A stretch of 64,000 bases of DNA from Burkholderia aenigmatica. Its GTDB lineage: Bacteria; Pseudomonadota; Gammaproteobacteria; Burkholderiales; Burkholderiaceae. The stretch covers positions 62,001-126,000 of the forward strand of contig NZ_CABVQC010000012.1 of the NCBI RefSeq assembly GCF_902499175.1, given 5' to 3'. Each line of letters begins with the position of its first letter. Position 1 is the stretch's first letter. This document shows positions 27,327 to 36,674 of the stretch, in pieces. The notes under the pieces are model-generated. The model searched no databases. It was given only the letters and a program-made list of their open reading frames with translations, and was not told the DNA's origin. The translations under genes were made by a program, and so were the position numbers.

Positions 27327-27818
27327 TCATGGCGCGGTGGCGTCGCATGCGTGTCGCGTCGGCCGGCCGGCCGTCACCACCTTCACCAGCCGCGCGCGAT
27401 CGGGCGCTTCCAGCCCCGGGCACACGGTGTCCAGCGCGCGGATCACGACCGTTGCGCGCCCGTCGAAGCGGCATACGCCGTCGGGCTGCGCGGCGGGGAG
27501 CCGCAGTCCGCGCAGCGCATCGCGCTGGTTCGTGAAGACGATCACGCCCACGCGTTGCGAGCGGTCCGGCAAGCGCCGCGCCGATGCCTCGTCCTCTTCG
27601 AACCATACGTCCGACCCGATCGATTCGTCGCCGTAGTCGAGCGCGTAACGGCCCGACAGCGTGATCGCCCGGCCGACATGCACCGGATGGCATTCAGGTT
27701 CGGCGTCGGCCGGCGCAGGCTGCGCGCCCGCCGCGGCCGCGCCGCACGCCAGCAGCAACACACCCAGCGCGCGGGCGCAGCCGGTCAGGGTCGACACATC
27801 AAGCGCTTTGCGGATCAT
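27327..27818 (-). CDS. Putative lipoprotein of unknown function
   Basis: This 163-residue protein has an N-terminal hydrophobic segment ending in LLLAC, a workable lipobox, so membrane anchoring after signal peptidase II is possible. An ordinary cleavage after AGA is the alternative. The start is uncertain: ATGs at 27839 and 27857 are also in frame, and none has a strong ribosome-binding site. The mature part includes HVGRAITLSGRYALDYGDES and three later cysteines, reminiscent of small periplasmic beta proteins. No function is recognised. Confidence 0.6.
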   Translation of the reverse strand: MIRKALDVSTLTGCARALGVLLLACGAAAAGAQPAPADAEPECHPVHVGRAITLSGRYALDYGDESIGSDVWFEEDEASARRLPDRSQRVGVIVFTNQRDALRGLRLPAAQPDGVCRFDGRATVVIRALDTVCPGLEAPDRARLVKVVTAGRPTRHACDATAP

Positions 27819-28354
27819 GGGCAGTGAGGTGCGGGGCATCGTGACGAAGACCCGCATTGTCGCGCAGCGCGTGCATTGCATGCAGGTGCCGCGTCATTGT
27901 GGCAGACGGCATACGCGGGCCGTGCGCGGCAGCGACGATCGTACGATCGGGGGAATTCGGGGGTAAGCGGCGATCGGCCGCGTGCTATGCTTCGCGCCGC
28001 ACCGGCCGGACAGAAACCGAAGCCGGGCACACGACCACGCTGAAAAGGGAGAGGAATCGCGAAGGATCCGTTGAAGCCGGCGGGGCGCATCGGGTCCGGT
28101 ACGCGCCGGACCGGGCAACCCCGACCCGGCGCTCCGGGCAGCCGACCTCGCATCGGCAGCGCGGCGGACCGACTGCTGTTCTTCACTACGTATGCTCTCA
28201 GGTTCACTGCATTTTTTTCTTCGCCGCGCTGCGCCATTATCCGCGTAATCCGGCCCAAGGGAAACGTTTGCGCGCGCTCCGCGCGTGTTATACCGCCCAT
28301 TCGGCAATAGTCTTTCCAAATGCTTACGGCCCATGCGTCATCGTTCGGCAAATC
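27819..28354. other. Intergenic region upstream of gapN
   Basis: About 540 bases without a gene I can support between the lipoprotein start and the gapN promoter. It has mixed composition, with an AT-rich patch near 28180-28230. No tRNA, known riboswitch or repeat is recognised. Confidence 0.4.
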
Positions 28355-28396
28355 TTGCATTCGGCTCGGCGTTCCTTTTTAATGGAACTGGTTCCA
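28355..28396 (+). promoter_or_regulatory. gapN promoter with overlapping operator palindrome
   Basis: TTGCAT (28355-28360) and TTTAAT (28378-28383) are 17 bases apart, a plausible sigma-70 promoter. Starting at the last base of the -10 is a perfect inverted repeat TGGAAC-TG-GTTCCA (28383-28396), covering the expected transcription start. It differs by one base from the TGGAACCGGTTCCA type of site used by LacI-family repressors, so repression of gapN by such a protein is likely. The regulator is not obviously in this window. Confidence 0.6.
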
Positions 28397-28530
28397 ATCC
28401 TCGAATCGGCCATGCCGATGCGTGACGCTCCGTCGTCCGCGCGTCATGATGCCGATTCAGGATCGAGGATCGCTCAGCTCAGGATTCGCATCGCCCGTCC
28501 TTCCCGGACACCCCGTCAAACGAGACCGTC

Positions 28531-30159
28531 ATGCCCGATTCCGCCTCCCTGCAGCAGTTGTTTCCCGCCTTTCAGGACATCCCCGCCGAGTACCGGCTGA
28601 CTTCGCCGATCCACCAGCGCGTGTCGCTCGTCGACGGCGCATTGCGGCCGTGGGACGGCGCGACCAAGACCGTGCTGTCGCCCGTGTGCGTCCGGCAGGC
28701 GGACGGCAGCGTCGAGCAAGTCGAAATCGGCAGCTACCCGGTGATGGGCGAAACGGAAAGCGACGCGGCGCTGGACGCCGCGGTGCGCGCGTACGACGCC
28801 GGCCGCGGCGAGTGGCCGACGATGAAGGTCGAGCAGCGCATCGCGTGCATGCAGGATTTCATCAAACGGATGGTCGCGCAGCGCGAGCTGGTGGTGAACC
28901 TGATCATGTGGGAGATCGGGAAGAGCCTCGCCGATTCGCAGAAGGAGTTCGACCGCACCGTCACGTACATGACGCAGACGATCGACGCGCTGAAGGAGCT
29001 CGACAACGCGAATTCGCGCTTCGTGATCGCGGAAGGCACGATCGGCCAGATCCGCCGCACGCCGCTCGGTGTCGTACTGTGCATGGGCCCGTACAACTAT
29101 CCGCTGAACGAGACCTTCGCGACGCTGATCCCCGCGCTGCTGATGGGTAACACCGTGGTGTTCAAGCCGCCTCAGTACGGCACGCTGCTGTTCGAGCCGC
29201 TGCTCGAAGCGTTCCGCGACGCGTTCCCGAAGGGCGTGATCAACACGATCTACGCGCCGGGCGCGGTGGTCGTGCCGCACATGCTCGCGTCGGGCAAGAT
29301 CAACGTGCTCGCGCTGATCGGGTCGAGCAAGGTGGCCGATCACCTGAAGAAGCAGCACCCGAAGTCGCACCGGCTGCGCGCGATCCTCGGCCTCGACGCG
29401 AAGAACGCGGCGATCGTGCTGCCCGACGCCGATCTCGACCTCACCGTGAAGGAATGCCTGCTCGGCGCGCTGTCGTTCAACGGCCAGCGCTGCACCGCGC
29501 TGAAGATGCTGCTCGTGCACCGCTCGATCGTCGACGAGTTCCTGAAGCGCTTCACCGCCGCGCTCGAACAGCTGAAGATCGGCATGCCGTGGGAGAAGGG
29601 CGTCAGCATCACGCCGCTGCCGGGCATGCATCGCACCGCCTACATGACGGACGCGATCGACGACGCAAAGGCCAAGGGCGCGCAGGTCGTCAACCATTCG
29701 GGCGGCGAGTTCAGCAAGACGCTGTTCTATCCGGCCGTCGTGTATCCGGTATCGGAAGGGATGAAGCTGTATCGCGAGGAACAGTTCGGGCCGATCATCC
29801 CGGTCGCGCCGTTCGACGACGTCGACACCGCGCTCGACTACGTGACGACGTCGGATCACGGCCAGCAGGTCAGCATCTTCGGTTCCGATCCGGCGCAGAT
29901 CGGCGCGCTCGTCGATCCGCTCGTGAACCAGGTGTGCCGCGTGAACATCAACTGCCAGTGCCAGCGCGGGCCCGACGTGTTCCCGTTCGCGGGCCGCAAG
30001 GATTCGGCGGAAGGCACGCTGTCGGTGAGCGACGCGCTGCGCGCGTTCTCGATCCGCTCGATGGTCGCGGCAAAGCAGACCGACGGCAGCAAGCAGCTGC
30101 TCGATTCGATCGTGTCGGATCACTACTCGAAGTTCATCAATACGGGCTTCATTTTCTGA
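28531..30159 (+). CDS. gapN: NADP-dependent glyceraldehyde-3-phosphate dehydrogenase (GapN-type aldehyde dehydrogenase)
   Basis: This 542-residue cytoplasmic aldehyde dehydrogenase oxidises glyceraldehyde 3-phosphate to 3-phosphoglycerate without phosphorylation, yielding NADPH and bypassing ATP formation. The fold's landmarks are MGPYNYPLNETFATLIPALL, FKPPQYG, and the catalytic cysteine in NGQRCTALK (about residue 321). The C-terminal QCQRGPDVFPFAGRKDS is typical of bacterial GapN. It is longer than streptococcal GapN (about 475) because of an extra N-terminal region. The leader is about 140 bases, and upstream is an operator-like palindrome. Confidence 0.88.
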   Translation: MPDSASLQQLFPAFQDIPAEYRLTSPIHQRVSLVDGALRPWDGATKTVLSPVCVRQADGSVEQVEIGSYPVMGETESDAALDAAVRAYDAGRGEWPTMKVEQRIACMQDFIKRMVAQRELVVNLIMWEIGKSLADSQKEFDRTVTYMTQTIDALKELDNANSRFVIAEGTIGQIRRTPLGVVLCMGPYNYPLNETFATLIPALLMGNTVVFKPPQYGTLLFEPLLEAFRDAFPKGVINTIYAPGAVVVPHMLASGKINVLALIGSSKVADHLKKQHPKSHRLRAILGLDAKNAAIVLPDADLDLTVKECLLGALSFNGQRCTALKMLLVHRSIVDEFLKRFTAALEQLKIGMPWEKGVSITPLPGMHRTAYMTDAIDDAKAKGAQVVNHSGGEFSKTLFYPAVVYPVSEGMKLYREEQFGPIIPVAPFDDVDTALDYVTTSDHGQQVSIFGSDPAQIGALVDPLVNQVCRVNINCQCQRGPDVFPFAGRKDSAEGTLSVSDALRAFSIRSMVAAKQTDGSKQLLDSIVSDHYSKFINTGFIF

Positions 30160-30179
30160 AGCCGTCTTGATGCAGGGGC

Positions 30180-30207
30180 GCTCCGCCGTGCGTCGGCTCG
30201 GCGGAGC
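30180..30207. terminator. Hairpin between convergent gapN and Tli4-like genes
   Basis: GCTCCGCCG (30180-30188) pairs with CGGCGGAGC (30199-30207) in the 87-base gap between two converging genes. There is no T-run on either side, so it is a weak terminator candidate. Confidence 0.4.
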
Positions 30208-30246
30208 CGTCGGGTCGAGCGGGCACCCCACCTCCCCCGCTTGCGG

Positions 30247-31284
30247 TCAGATCGCACCCGGCCGCGCACGCAAGCTGTTCAGCAACGTGTCCCAAACCTG
30301 CAGTGCACCCGCTTCGTCGACCGGCGAGGTGGCCTGGTCCGGTGGCAGGTCGTCGCGCGCGGGCGCACCCAGCAGCAGTTCGATCGAGGTATGCGGCTGC
30401 GTCAGCGAGTCGGGATTCCCCGGCGCGAGCAAGTAGAAGCGATACACCGTGACCGCGCCGTCCTGGAGCGCAAACAGCACCTCCTCCGCGTCCATGCCGG
30501 CGACCCGCCGTTTGCCTTTGCGCAGGATGCTGTAGCTTCCCGGCATGCGATTGAGTCGCGCGCGCAATGCGGACAGGTTGCCGGTGAACGGCTGCTTCTG
30601 ATCTTCGTTCACCGCATCCCGCAGCTTGATCAGGAGCAGCGCCGGCCGGCCCGGCATCAACGCGAACGACTGGCTCACTTCTTCCGTGTAGGTGGACGGT
30701 CCGGTGACGATCCCGCCATCGAAGCAAAAGCCGGATTCAGCAGGCACGGCCCAGTTATCGCGAACCCTGATTCGCCGGTAGGTATCGTTGTAGATGCTTT
30801 CCGCGCGATCCAGCACATCCGGGCCGATCATGCCTGTCGTATGAATGAGCGTACGGTTCGCGAACAGATAACCTTCAGTATCGAACGGCAAAGCGACCGA
30901 TTTCACCACCGCATCGTTGAACACGAAAACCCGCGAGCGCTGAACGGGAGAAAAGGCCTTTTCCAGCCGGGCGCGCCCCGTTCTCTCATCAAGATCGACA
31001 GGATTCACCCGTTGTTGGGTTCGCAGTTCGTGCTCGCGCGCCGCGACCTTGGCATCGTAGGTCTCCATCGATACGTCATGCGTCGTCACCAGCTTTTCTC
31101 CACGGTACCGGTAACTTTCATTCGAAATCTCACTCGATCCGGGCCGATCGAATACGAGACGACCGACGCACCACGGACGCAAATCCGATAGCAAAGGATT
31201 GTTCATCCCCGGTTCCACGGCAACCGCAACAGAGCAGGCACACAATCCCGCCAGCAAGAACAGTGAACGAATGAAACGCGCCAT
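30247..31284 (-). CDS. Tli4-like T6SS immunity protein, orphan
   Basis: This 345-residue protein has a signal peptide (MARFIRSLFLLAGLCACSVAVA|VE). It continues into a PWCVGRLVFDRPG segment and a later ESGFCFDGGIVTGP and RPALLLIKL region. This layout matches the Tli4 family, periplasmic immunity proteins against Tle4-type phospholipase effectors of type VI secretion. The start at 31284 has GAGGA six bases upstream. No Tle4 lipase or VgrG is next to it, so it is an orphan that may protect against attackers of other strains. The family assignment is from recall and is moderately sure. Confidence 0.7.
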   Translation of the reverse strand: MARFIRSLFLLAGLCACSVAVAVEPGMNNPLLSDLRPWCVGRLVFDRPGSSEISNESYRYRGEKLVTTHDVSMETYDAKVAAREHELRTQQRVNPVDLDERTGRARLEKAFSPVQRSRVFVFNDAVVKSVALPFDTEGYLFANRTLIHTTGMIGPDVLDRAESIYNDTYRRIRVRDNWAVPAESGFCFDGGIVTGPSTYTEEVSQSFALMPGRPALLLIKLRDAVNEDQKQPFTGNLSALRARLNRMPGSYSILRKGKRRVAGMDAEEVLFALQDGAVTVYRFYLLAPGNPDSLTQPHTSIELLLGAPARDDLPPDQATSPVDEAGALQVWDTLLNSLRARPGAI

Positions 31285-31674
31285 TACGATCCTCGTCGCA
31301 CGTCGATGTCTTTCGTGACTACAGGCGAGCCGCGGCGCCCGGTATGCAAGTGAATGACCATTTGAAAAATCACCCAAGGGTCGATATCGGCCGGCGGTGT
31401 TGTCAAGATTGCCCTCGATCACCGCCAGCCTCCGCGGAACAGTAGTCGATAGCAATCAGTCGACTAAAAGAGATATCTACTCGTGGCCAAAAGGCAAAGC
31501 GCTCTCAGGCATGAAGGCGTGCCGACCGGGACATTGCACGAAATGCAACAGCCCCCTTCCAGCGCTAATGGCCTTCACGGGCTGGTGGGCACGTGGCGCC
31601 TGTTAGCAGCGCACACGCCATGCTTGCGATCTTCACCCTGACTGAACCAATACAAAGTTGCTCTTCAAGCGTCA
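31285..31674. other. Intergenic region at the left edge of the formaldehyde island
   Basis: About 390 bases with no supported gene. Composition falls toward lower GC on the right, marking the approximate edge of the island. I see no tRNA, attachment repeat or transposase fragment that I can name. Confidence 0.4.
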
Positions 31675-32616
31675 CTACTCCAGATTGCTGTGGGATGGAT
31701 CTGCTTTGGGCTGGAACCGGCGATGGATCGATATAACGGATTGGAGAGTGTCGGCCAGTTCCGGGGTGTGCACCATCTCAAGCAATGCGCGCGACGATGG
31801 TGCCTCGAACGCATTTTTTCCGGCAACGAAGCCGACATTCGAGTGCGACATCGGTCCATCGATTGCGATTGCATGGAGATTTGGAACGTGAGCGAGTCGG
31901 CCGGCGAGAGACTGCGGAAGGACGGCCGAGTAATTTCCTGTCGCCAAATGAGCTGACAGCACGTCAATCGAATCGGTACGAATAGTCTGCGCGGTACACC
32001 GCGTCAGCCTATCCTGAATGGCCTCGGAAACTCCCGAGTTAAGCAGGCAAATCCGTCTATTTAAAACGTGCTCCCATGTTGTATTTCGAGGTTGATGTTC
32101 CCCATCCGCATGAAAAAGAAAAATGCGTTCCCGGTATAGAAGGTGGGTATCGAATTCGTCCCCCGGGATATCCTCAAGATGCATGAGTGCCATATCCAGG
32201 TTGTTTTCTCGAATCGCCTGCAGGAGGGTCGCGGCACTGGAGACTAGAATTGATTGCTGAAGTAAAGGTATTTTGTCGGCAAGCGCAATGCTTAAAGTGG
32301 GCGCTACCCCGGAAGTCCCCGGAAGTATTCCTAGCCGGAAATGCCCCTCCATACCTCGGCGTAGCGAGGAGAGTTCTCGTTCCAGCCCTTTGCAGTCGTC
32401 ATACATCTGCTGAGCCCAGGCCAGTACGCGCATCCCTTCAGACGTGAGCCCATCATATCGTCGACCATGACGCACGATATCAACACCCATGTCCTCCTCC
32501 AGTTGCTTGATACCCGCGGACAGGGTCGGCTGAGATACATGACAGCTTTTGGCCGCGTTGCCAAAATGGCCTTCGCGGTGCAAAGCGAGCAAGTATTCAA
32601 AGTTCCTGACGATCAT
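31675..32616 (-). CDS. LysR-family regulator (formate dehydrogenase regulator-like)
   Basis: This 313-residue LysR protein has an N-terminal HTH (HFGNAAKSCHVSQPTLSAGI) and a following YDGLTSEGMRVLAWAQQMYDDC. I associate that pattern with LysR proteins found next to formate dehydrogenase (fds) operons. Codon use is clearly less GC-biased than the neighbouring chromosome. Formate is the product of the FrmA-FghA pathway encoded 0.6 kb away on the other strand, so a role in formate or C1 metabolism is reasonable but unproven. Confidence 0.85.
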   Translation of the reverse strand: MIVRNFEYLLALHREGHFGNAAKSCHVSQPTLSAGIKQLEEDMGVDIVRHGRRYDGLTSEGMRVLAWAQQMYDDCKGLERELSSLRRGMEGHFRLGILPGTSGVAPTLSIALADKIPLLQQSILVSSAATLLQAIRENNLDMALMHLEDIPGDEFDTHLLYRERIFLFHADGEHQPRNTTWEHVLNRRICLLNSGVSEAIQDRLTRCTAQTIRTDSIDVLSAHLATGNYSAVLPQSLAGRLAHVPNLHAIAIDGPMSHSNVGFVAGKNAFEAPSSRALLEMVHTPELADTLQSVISIHRRFQPKADPSHSNLE

Positions 32617-32744
32617 AGATTTATTCTGGTAGAGGTAGCGAGATTTTATACTTTCGCGAAAATCAGGTGCAAGCTTCGACCGGCATCCGGCCCTAGACAG
32701 ATAGCTGGCTCACATGAGAGGACGTTGCGTGCAATCCTCGTGCC

Positions 32745-32981
32745 TCAGATTCGATTCGTCATACTAACGCCATGTACCGAGAGCCCTGAATGGCTGATGA
32801 CACCGGGCCGTTGACCAGCGGCTTGCTGTTTGAACTCCGGGAAAACGGACGACATTGCCTGGTCATCAGGCACATCGTCATGGCGACCGTTCTCGTCTGG
32901 ATCGGTATCCGGGTTCGTTCGACCACGACATGATAGCTTCAGCTCAATGAGCGGACTTACATAGGTCACGCCTATCTGCAC
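32745..32981 (-). pseudogene. Possible gene fragment, unknown
   Basis: The frame from a GTG at 32981 reads IGVTYVSPLIELKLSCRGRTNP and stays open for 78 codons, bounded upstream by a TGA. The first part loosely resembles the YxxPxVKLExxxRG strand of AbiEii-type nucleotidyltransferase toxins, but the remainder does not. It may be a decayed fragment left at the island edge, or chance. Confidence 0.25.
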
Positions 32982-33140
32982 ATAGATTTTTCCAGTTTGA
33001 CCCGTTTCCAGCCTGCCCTGATCATGTCAACACACGCAGAACATGCGTCATTGATTTGAATGTTTTGCGTTTCTTGGGAGCAAATCTCCACCAGCCCGTA
33101 AAGGTGCTCAGAGAGGACGCAATTTATGGAGATATTGCGG
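32982..33140. other. Rest of the intergenic region upstream of frmR
   Basis: The LysR start (32616) to frmR (33202) spans 585 bases. Apart from the possible fragment at 32745-32981 and the operator next to frmR, I see nothing definite. The whole region is lower in GC than the chromosome. Confidence 0.4.
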
Positions 33141-33145
33141 CATAC

Positions 33146-33167
33146 ATACTATAGAGGAGTACTGTAT
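33146..33167 (+). promoter_or_regulatory. Candidate FrmR operator
   Basis: TACT-N7-AGTA (33147-33161) lies within the imperfect inverted repeat ATACTATAGAGGAGTACTGT and a few flanking bases, 35-55 bases upstream of frmR. RcnR/FrmR-family repressors bind sites of the TACT(G-rich)AGTA kind near their own promoter, so this is the expected place and shape for formaldehyde-responsive control of the whole operon. Confidence 0.6.
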
Positions 33168-33201
33168 ATCGAGAAAATATATCCAAGTAGAGAGGTGTTC
33201 A

Positions 33202-33477
33202 ATGCCACATAACCAGGAAGAAAAAAAGCAAGCACTGACGCGCATCAGGCGCATCAAGGGTCAGGTAGCAACGCTTGAACAGGCACTCGATTCAGGTGCC
33301 GATTGCCCTGCGATTCTTCAGCAGCTTGCAGCCGTTCGTGGGGCAGTCAACGGCTTGATGGCCACGGTTCTGGAGAGCTATCTGCGGGAAGAGTTTCCCG
33401 GTAGCGAAATCAGGAGTGGTTCGCAGAACAAGTCTATTGACCAGACCATCTCTATCGTCCGCTCCTATCTGCGGTAG
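33202..33477 (+). CDS. frmR: Formaldehyde-sensing repressor FrmR
   Basis: This 91-residue all-helical repressor of the RcnR/CsoR/FrmR family binds DNA as a tetramer and is released when formaldehyde crosslinks its N-terminal amine to a conserved cysteine. That cysteine is present in the ADCPAILQQLAAVRGAVNGLM helix (residue about 36), along with the N-terminal Pro after Met that takes part in the crosslink in E. coli FrmR. EEKKQALTRIRRIKGQ is the usual first helix. It is the first gene of the formaldehyde operon, 59 bases before frmA, with GAGAGG as ribosome-binding site. Confidence 0.93.
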   Translation: MPHNQEEKKQALTRIRRIKGQVATLEQALDSGADCPAILQQLAAVRGAVNGLMATVLESYLREEFPGSEIRSGSQNKSIDQTISIVRSYLR

Positions 33478-33512
33478 AGGCACCAGGGTGCCCTCGGTGA
33501 GGGCAAATTTAG

Positions 33513-34646
<1,134 letters not shown>

Positions 34647-34699
34647 TCCACGGATCACTGATTATCCACTCTCTACATATCAATTTAGGAAAACTAATC

Positions 34700-35098
34700 A
34701 TGGCAACTCCTGTCATTTCCGGCGACGGCATCTTCTCGCACGTCTTCATCGGCGCCGCCGACGTTCAGAAGTCGGCCGCGTTCTACGACGCCGCTCTGGG
34801 TGCGCTCGGCATCAAGAACCTCGGCCCGTTCGGCAACGGGTGGGTGCTTTTCGGGCGTGAGAAGCCCGCTTTCATCGTTGCCCGCCCTGGCAACGGTGAA
34901 GTGCCCTCCAGCAATGGCGCAACGATCGGCTTTGCTGCCGCAACGCCCGCCGACGTGGATGCATTCCATGCCGCCGGCCTTGCCGCAGGCGGCACCGACG
35001 AGGGCCAGCCTGGCGCGCGTGGTCACCTGCCCGGCGCCTATGCGGCCTACCTGCGCGATCCGGCGGGCAACAAGGTCTGCTCGTACGCCTTCGTCTGA
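34700..35098 (+). CDS. VOC family protein in the formaldehyde operon
   Basis: This 132-residue VOC-fold protein begins IFSHVFIGAADVQKSAAFYDAA and ends AAYLRDPAGNKVCSYAFV. It could be a glyoxalase-like enzyme acting on glutathione adducts. Its fixed position between frmA and fghA points to a glutathione-linked job, possibly speeding formation of the formaldehyde-glutathione adduct. That role is inference. The usual metal-binding His and Glu are only partly conserved (SHVFIG; final Glu replaced in NKVCSY). Confidence 0.85.
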   Translation: MATPVISGDGIFSHVFIGAADVQKSAAFYDAALGALGIKNLGPFGNGWVLFGREKPAFIVARPGNGEVPSSNGATIGFAAATPADVDAFHAAGLAAGGTDEGQPGARGHLPGAYAAYLRDPAGNKVCSYAFV

Positions 35099-35281
35099 AA
35101 GCAAGGAAGCTGAGGGCGCCCCGGAAGGGCCGGCACAAGTCTCTATAGGGCGAGCCTGTTAGACAAACCGTGTAGAGCGGTGCCTGCTCGTGAAGGTCGG
35201 CCCGCAGCCGTGCGCGAAACGCATGGCTGCGGGCATTTGCCTGGAAACGTGTTTTTTCAACAAATGAGGAGTGAGGTCGTT

Positions 35282-36616
35282 ATGAAAGAGCCGGCCAACA
35301 TCACGATGACGACCGCACCGCCCGCCTGGACAGCCACCGTGTACGGCATGCCGGCCTATGCCGATCGGGCCGCAGCCGTGGGCGAAGTGCACGCCCGCCC
35401 GCATCTGTTGATTCAGGCCCCTCGCGGCATATTGCAGCTCGCTTTCATGACCGAAGGCGACATTGCCAGGGATCAGGTGGCGATGAACGAGTTGTCTCAA
35501 CGCTTCGGCGTTGCCGAACCCGACCATGCCATGCCGCTTCACGGCTTGACGTGGGATGAAGGCGACCTGCACTGCGAAAAGCACACCGAGTTCTCGACGT
35601 ATCTCTGGTGCGCTTCGCTTGACGCCGAGACCGGAGAACCCTGCGGAGAAAATCCGTTCGAGCGCGGATTTGTCCCCCCCGGCCCGGTCGTATCCGGCAT
35701 CCGTTTGAGACTGCTTCCCTGGACGCCGCAAACGGAGAAGGAGGCCGATCGCTTCGATGCCGCCAGCCTGTGCTACTCACTGGTGGAGAACGGCTCTGCC
35801 GCCATTCTGACCGACTTCCGACAGGACGAGGATGGCCTGACGCAGATCCTCATCCTCGCCCGCGATTTGAACCCGACGCGGGCGGGTGCGCTAGCCCAAC
35901 GTCTGCTGGAAATCGAGACTTACCGTACCTTGGCGTTGCTGTCCCTGCCGTTGACACGATCGATGACATCGGAACTGCGACGCATGGAGTCGCGACTTGC
36001 AGCGATCACCGACGAGATGTGTACGAGCGTGGCAGAACGGCGCGACAGCGACGTGCTGCTATCCGATTTGACCGGCCTGGCTGCCGAGCTGGAAGCTGAA
36101 GTTGCGGCGAATCTCTATCGCTTCGGGGCTAGCCGTGCGTACTACGAGATCGTCGAGGAAAGGCTTGCAGCGCTTTCCGAAGTGGCCGTATCCGGGTACT
36201 GCACCTGGACGGATTTCCTGCAGCGTCGCATCGCTCCCGCCATGCGGACATGCCAATCCGTAAAGGAGCGCCAGGCCAAGCTCTCCGACAAGCTGACCCG
36301 GGCCATCGCGTTACTGCGTTCCTGGATCGACGTCGAACTCGAACGCCAGAACCGGGATCTGCTGACCTCGATGAACAACCGCGCCCAGATGCAATTGCGT
36401 CTTCAGCAAACCGTCGAAGGTCTGTCGGTCGCGGCGATCTCTTATTACGTCGTGAGTCTTCTCGGCTATCTGCTCAAGGGCATTCCGGTCGTTCACGACG
36501 TTGTGGCGCCGGTGACGGCGGCTCTGGTACCTGTAGTAATGCTGACGATCTGGTGGGTCGTGCGCAGGATCAGACACGCCCACCGCGATGCGGTTGCGGA
36601 AGAGAAACCTTCCTGA
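35282..36616 (+). CDS. DUF3422 family membrane-anchored protein
   Basis: This 444-residue protein has a soluble N-terminal region starting at YADRAAAVGEVHARPHLLI, a long charged helical middle with coiled-coil character (about 230-375), and two C-terminal membrane segments (about 385-410 and 415-432). The basic end RRIRHAHR follows. This is the layout of DUF3422, distantly similar to CorA-type or mechanosensitive scaffolds, with no known reaction. The start at 35282 has GAGGAGTGAGG upstream. DUF3422 genes recur in formaldehyde or C1 operons, suggesting a membrane role under aldehyde stress, which is inference. Confidence 0.85.
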   Translation: MKEPANITMTTAPPAWTATVYGMPAYADRAAAVGEVHARPHLLIQAPRGILQLAFMTEGDIARDQVAMNELSQRFGVAEPDHAMPLHGLTWDEGDLHCEKHTEFSTYLWCASLDAETGEPCGENPFERGFVPPGPVVSGIRLRLLPWTPQTEKEADRFDAASLCYSLVENGSAAILTDFRQDEDGLTQILILARDLNPTRAGALAQRLLEIETYRTLALLSLPLTRSMTSELRRMESRLAAITDEMCTSVAERRDSDVLLSDLTGLAAELEAEVAANLYRFGASRAYYEIVEERLAALSEVAVSGYCTWTDFLQRRIAPAMRTCQSVKERQAKLSDKLTRAIALLRSWIDVELERQNRDLLTSMNNRAQMQLRLQQTVEGLSVAAISYYVVSLLGYLLKGIPVVHDVVAPVTAALVPVVMLTIWWVVRRIRHAHRDAVAEEKPS

Positions 36617-36674
36617 TGGACCGCATCTCTGGCGCGCGATTGCAGCGCTATTCGTTTTAATACCGGAGAACAAC

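Noticed and set aside
28516-30231. Long open frame antisense to gapN
   Set aside because: Composition artefact; GapN motifs are complete on the plus strand.
31397-31606. Plus-strand 69-codon frame with three cysteines
   Set aside because: No ribosome-binding site, no similarity to known small proteins, and it lies in a gene-free region.
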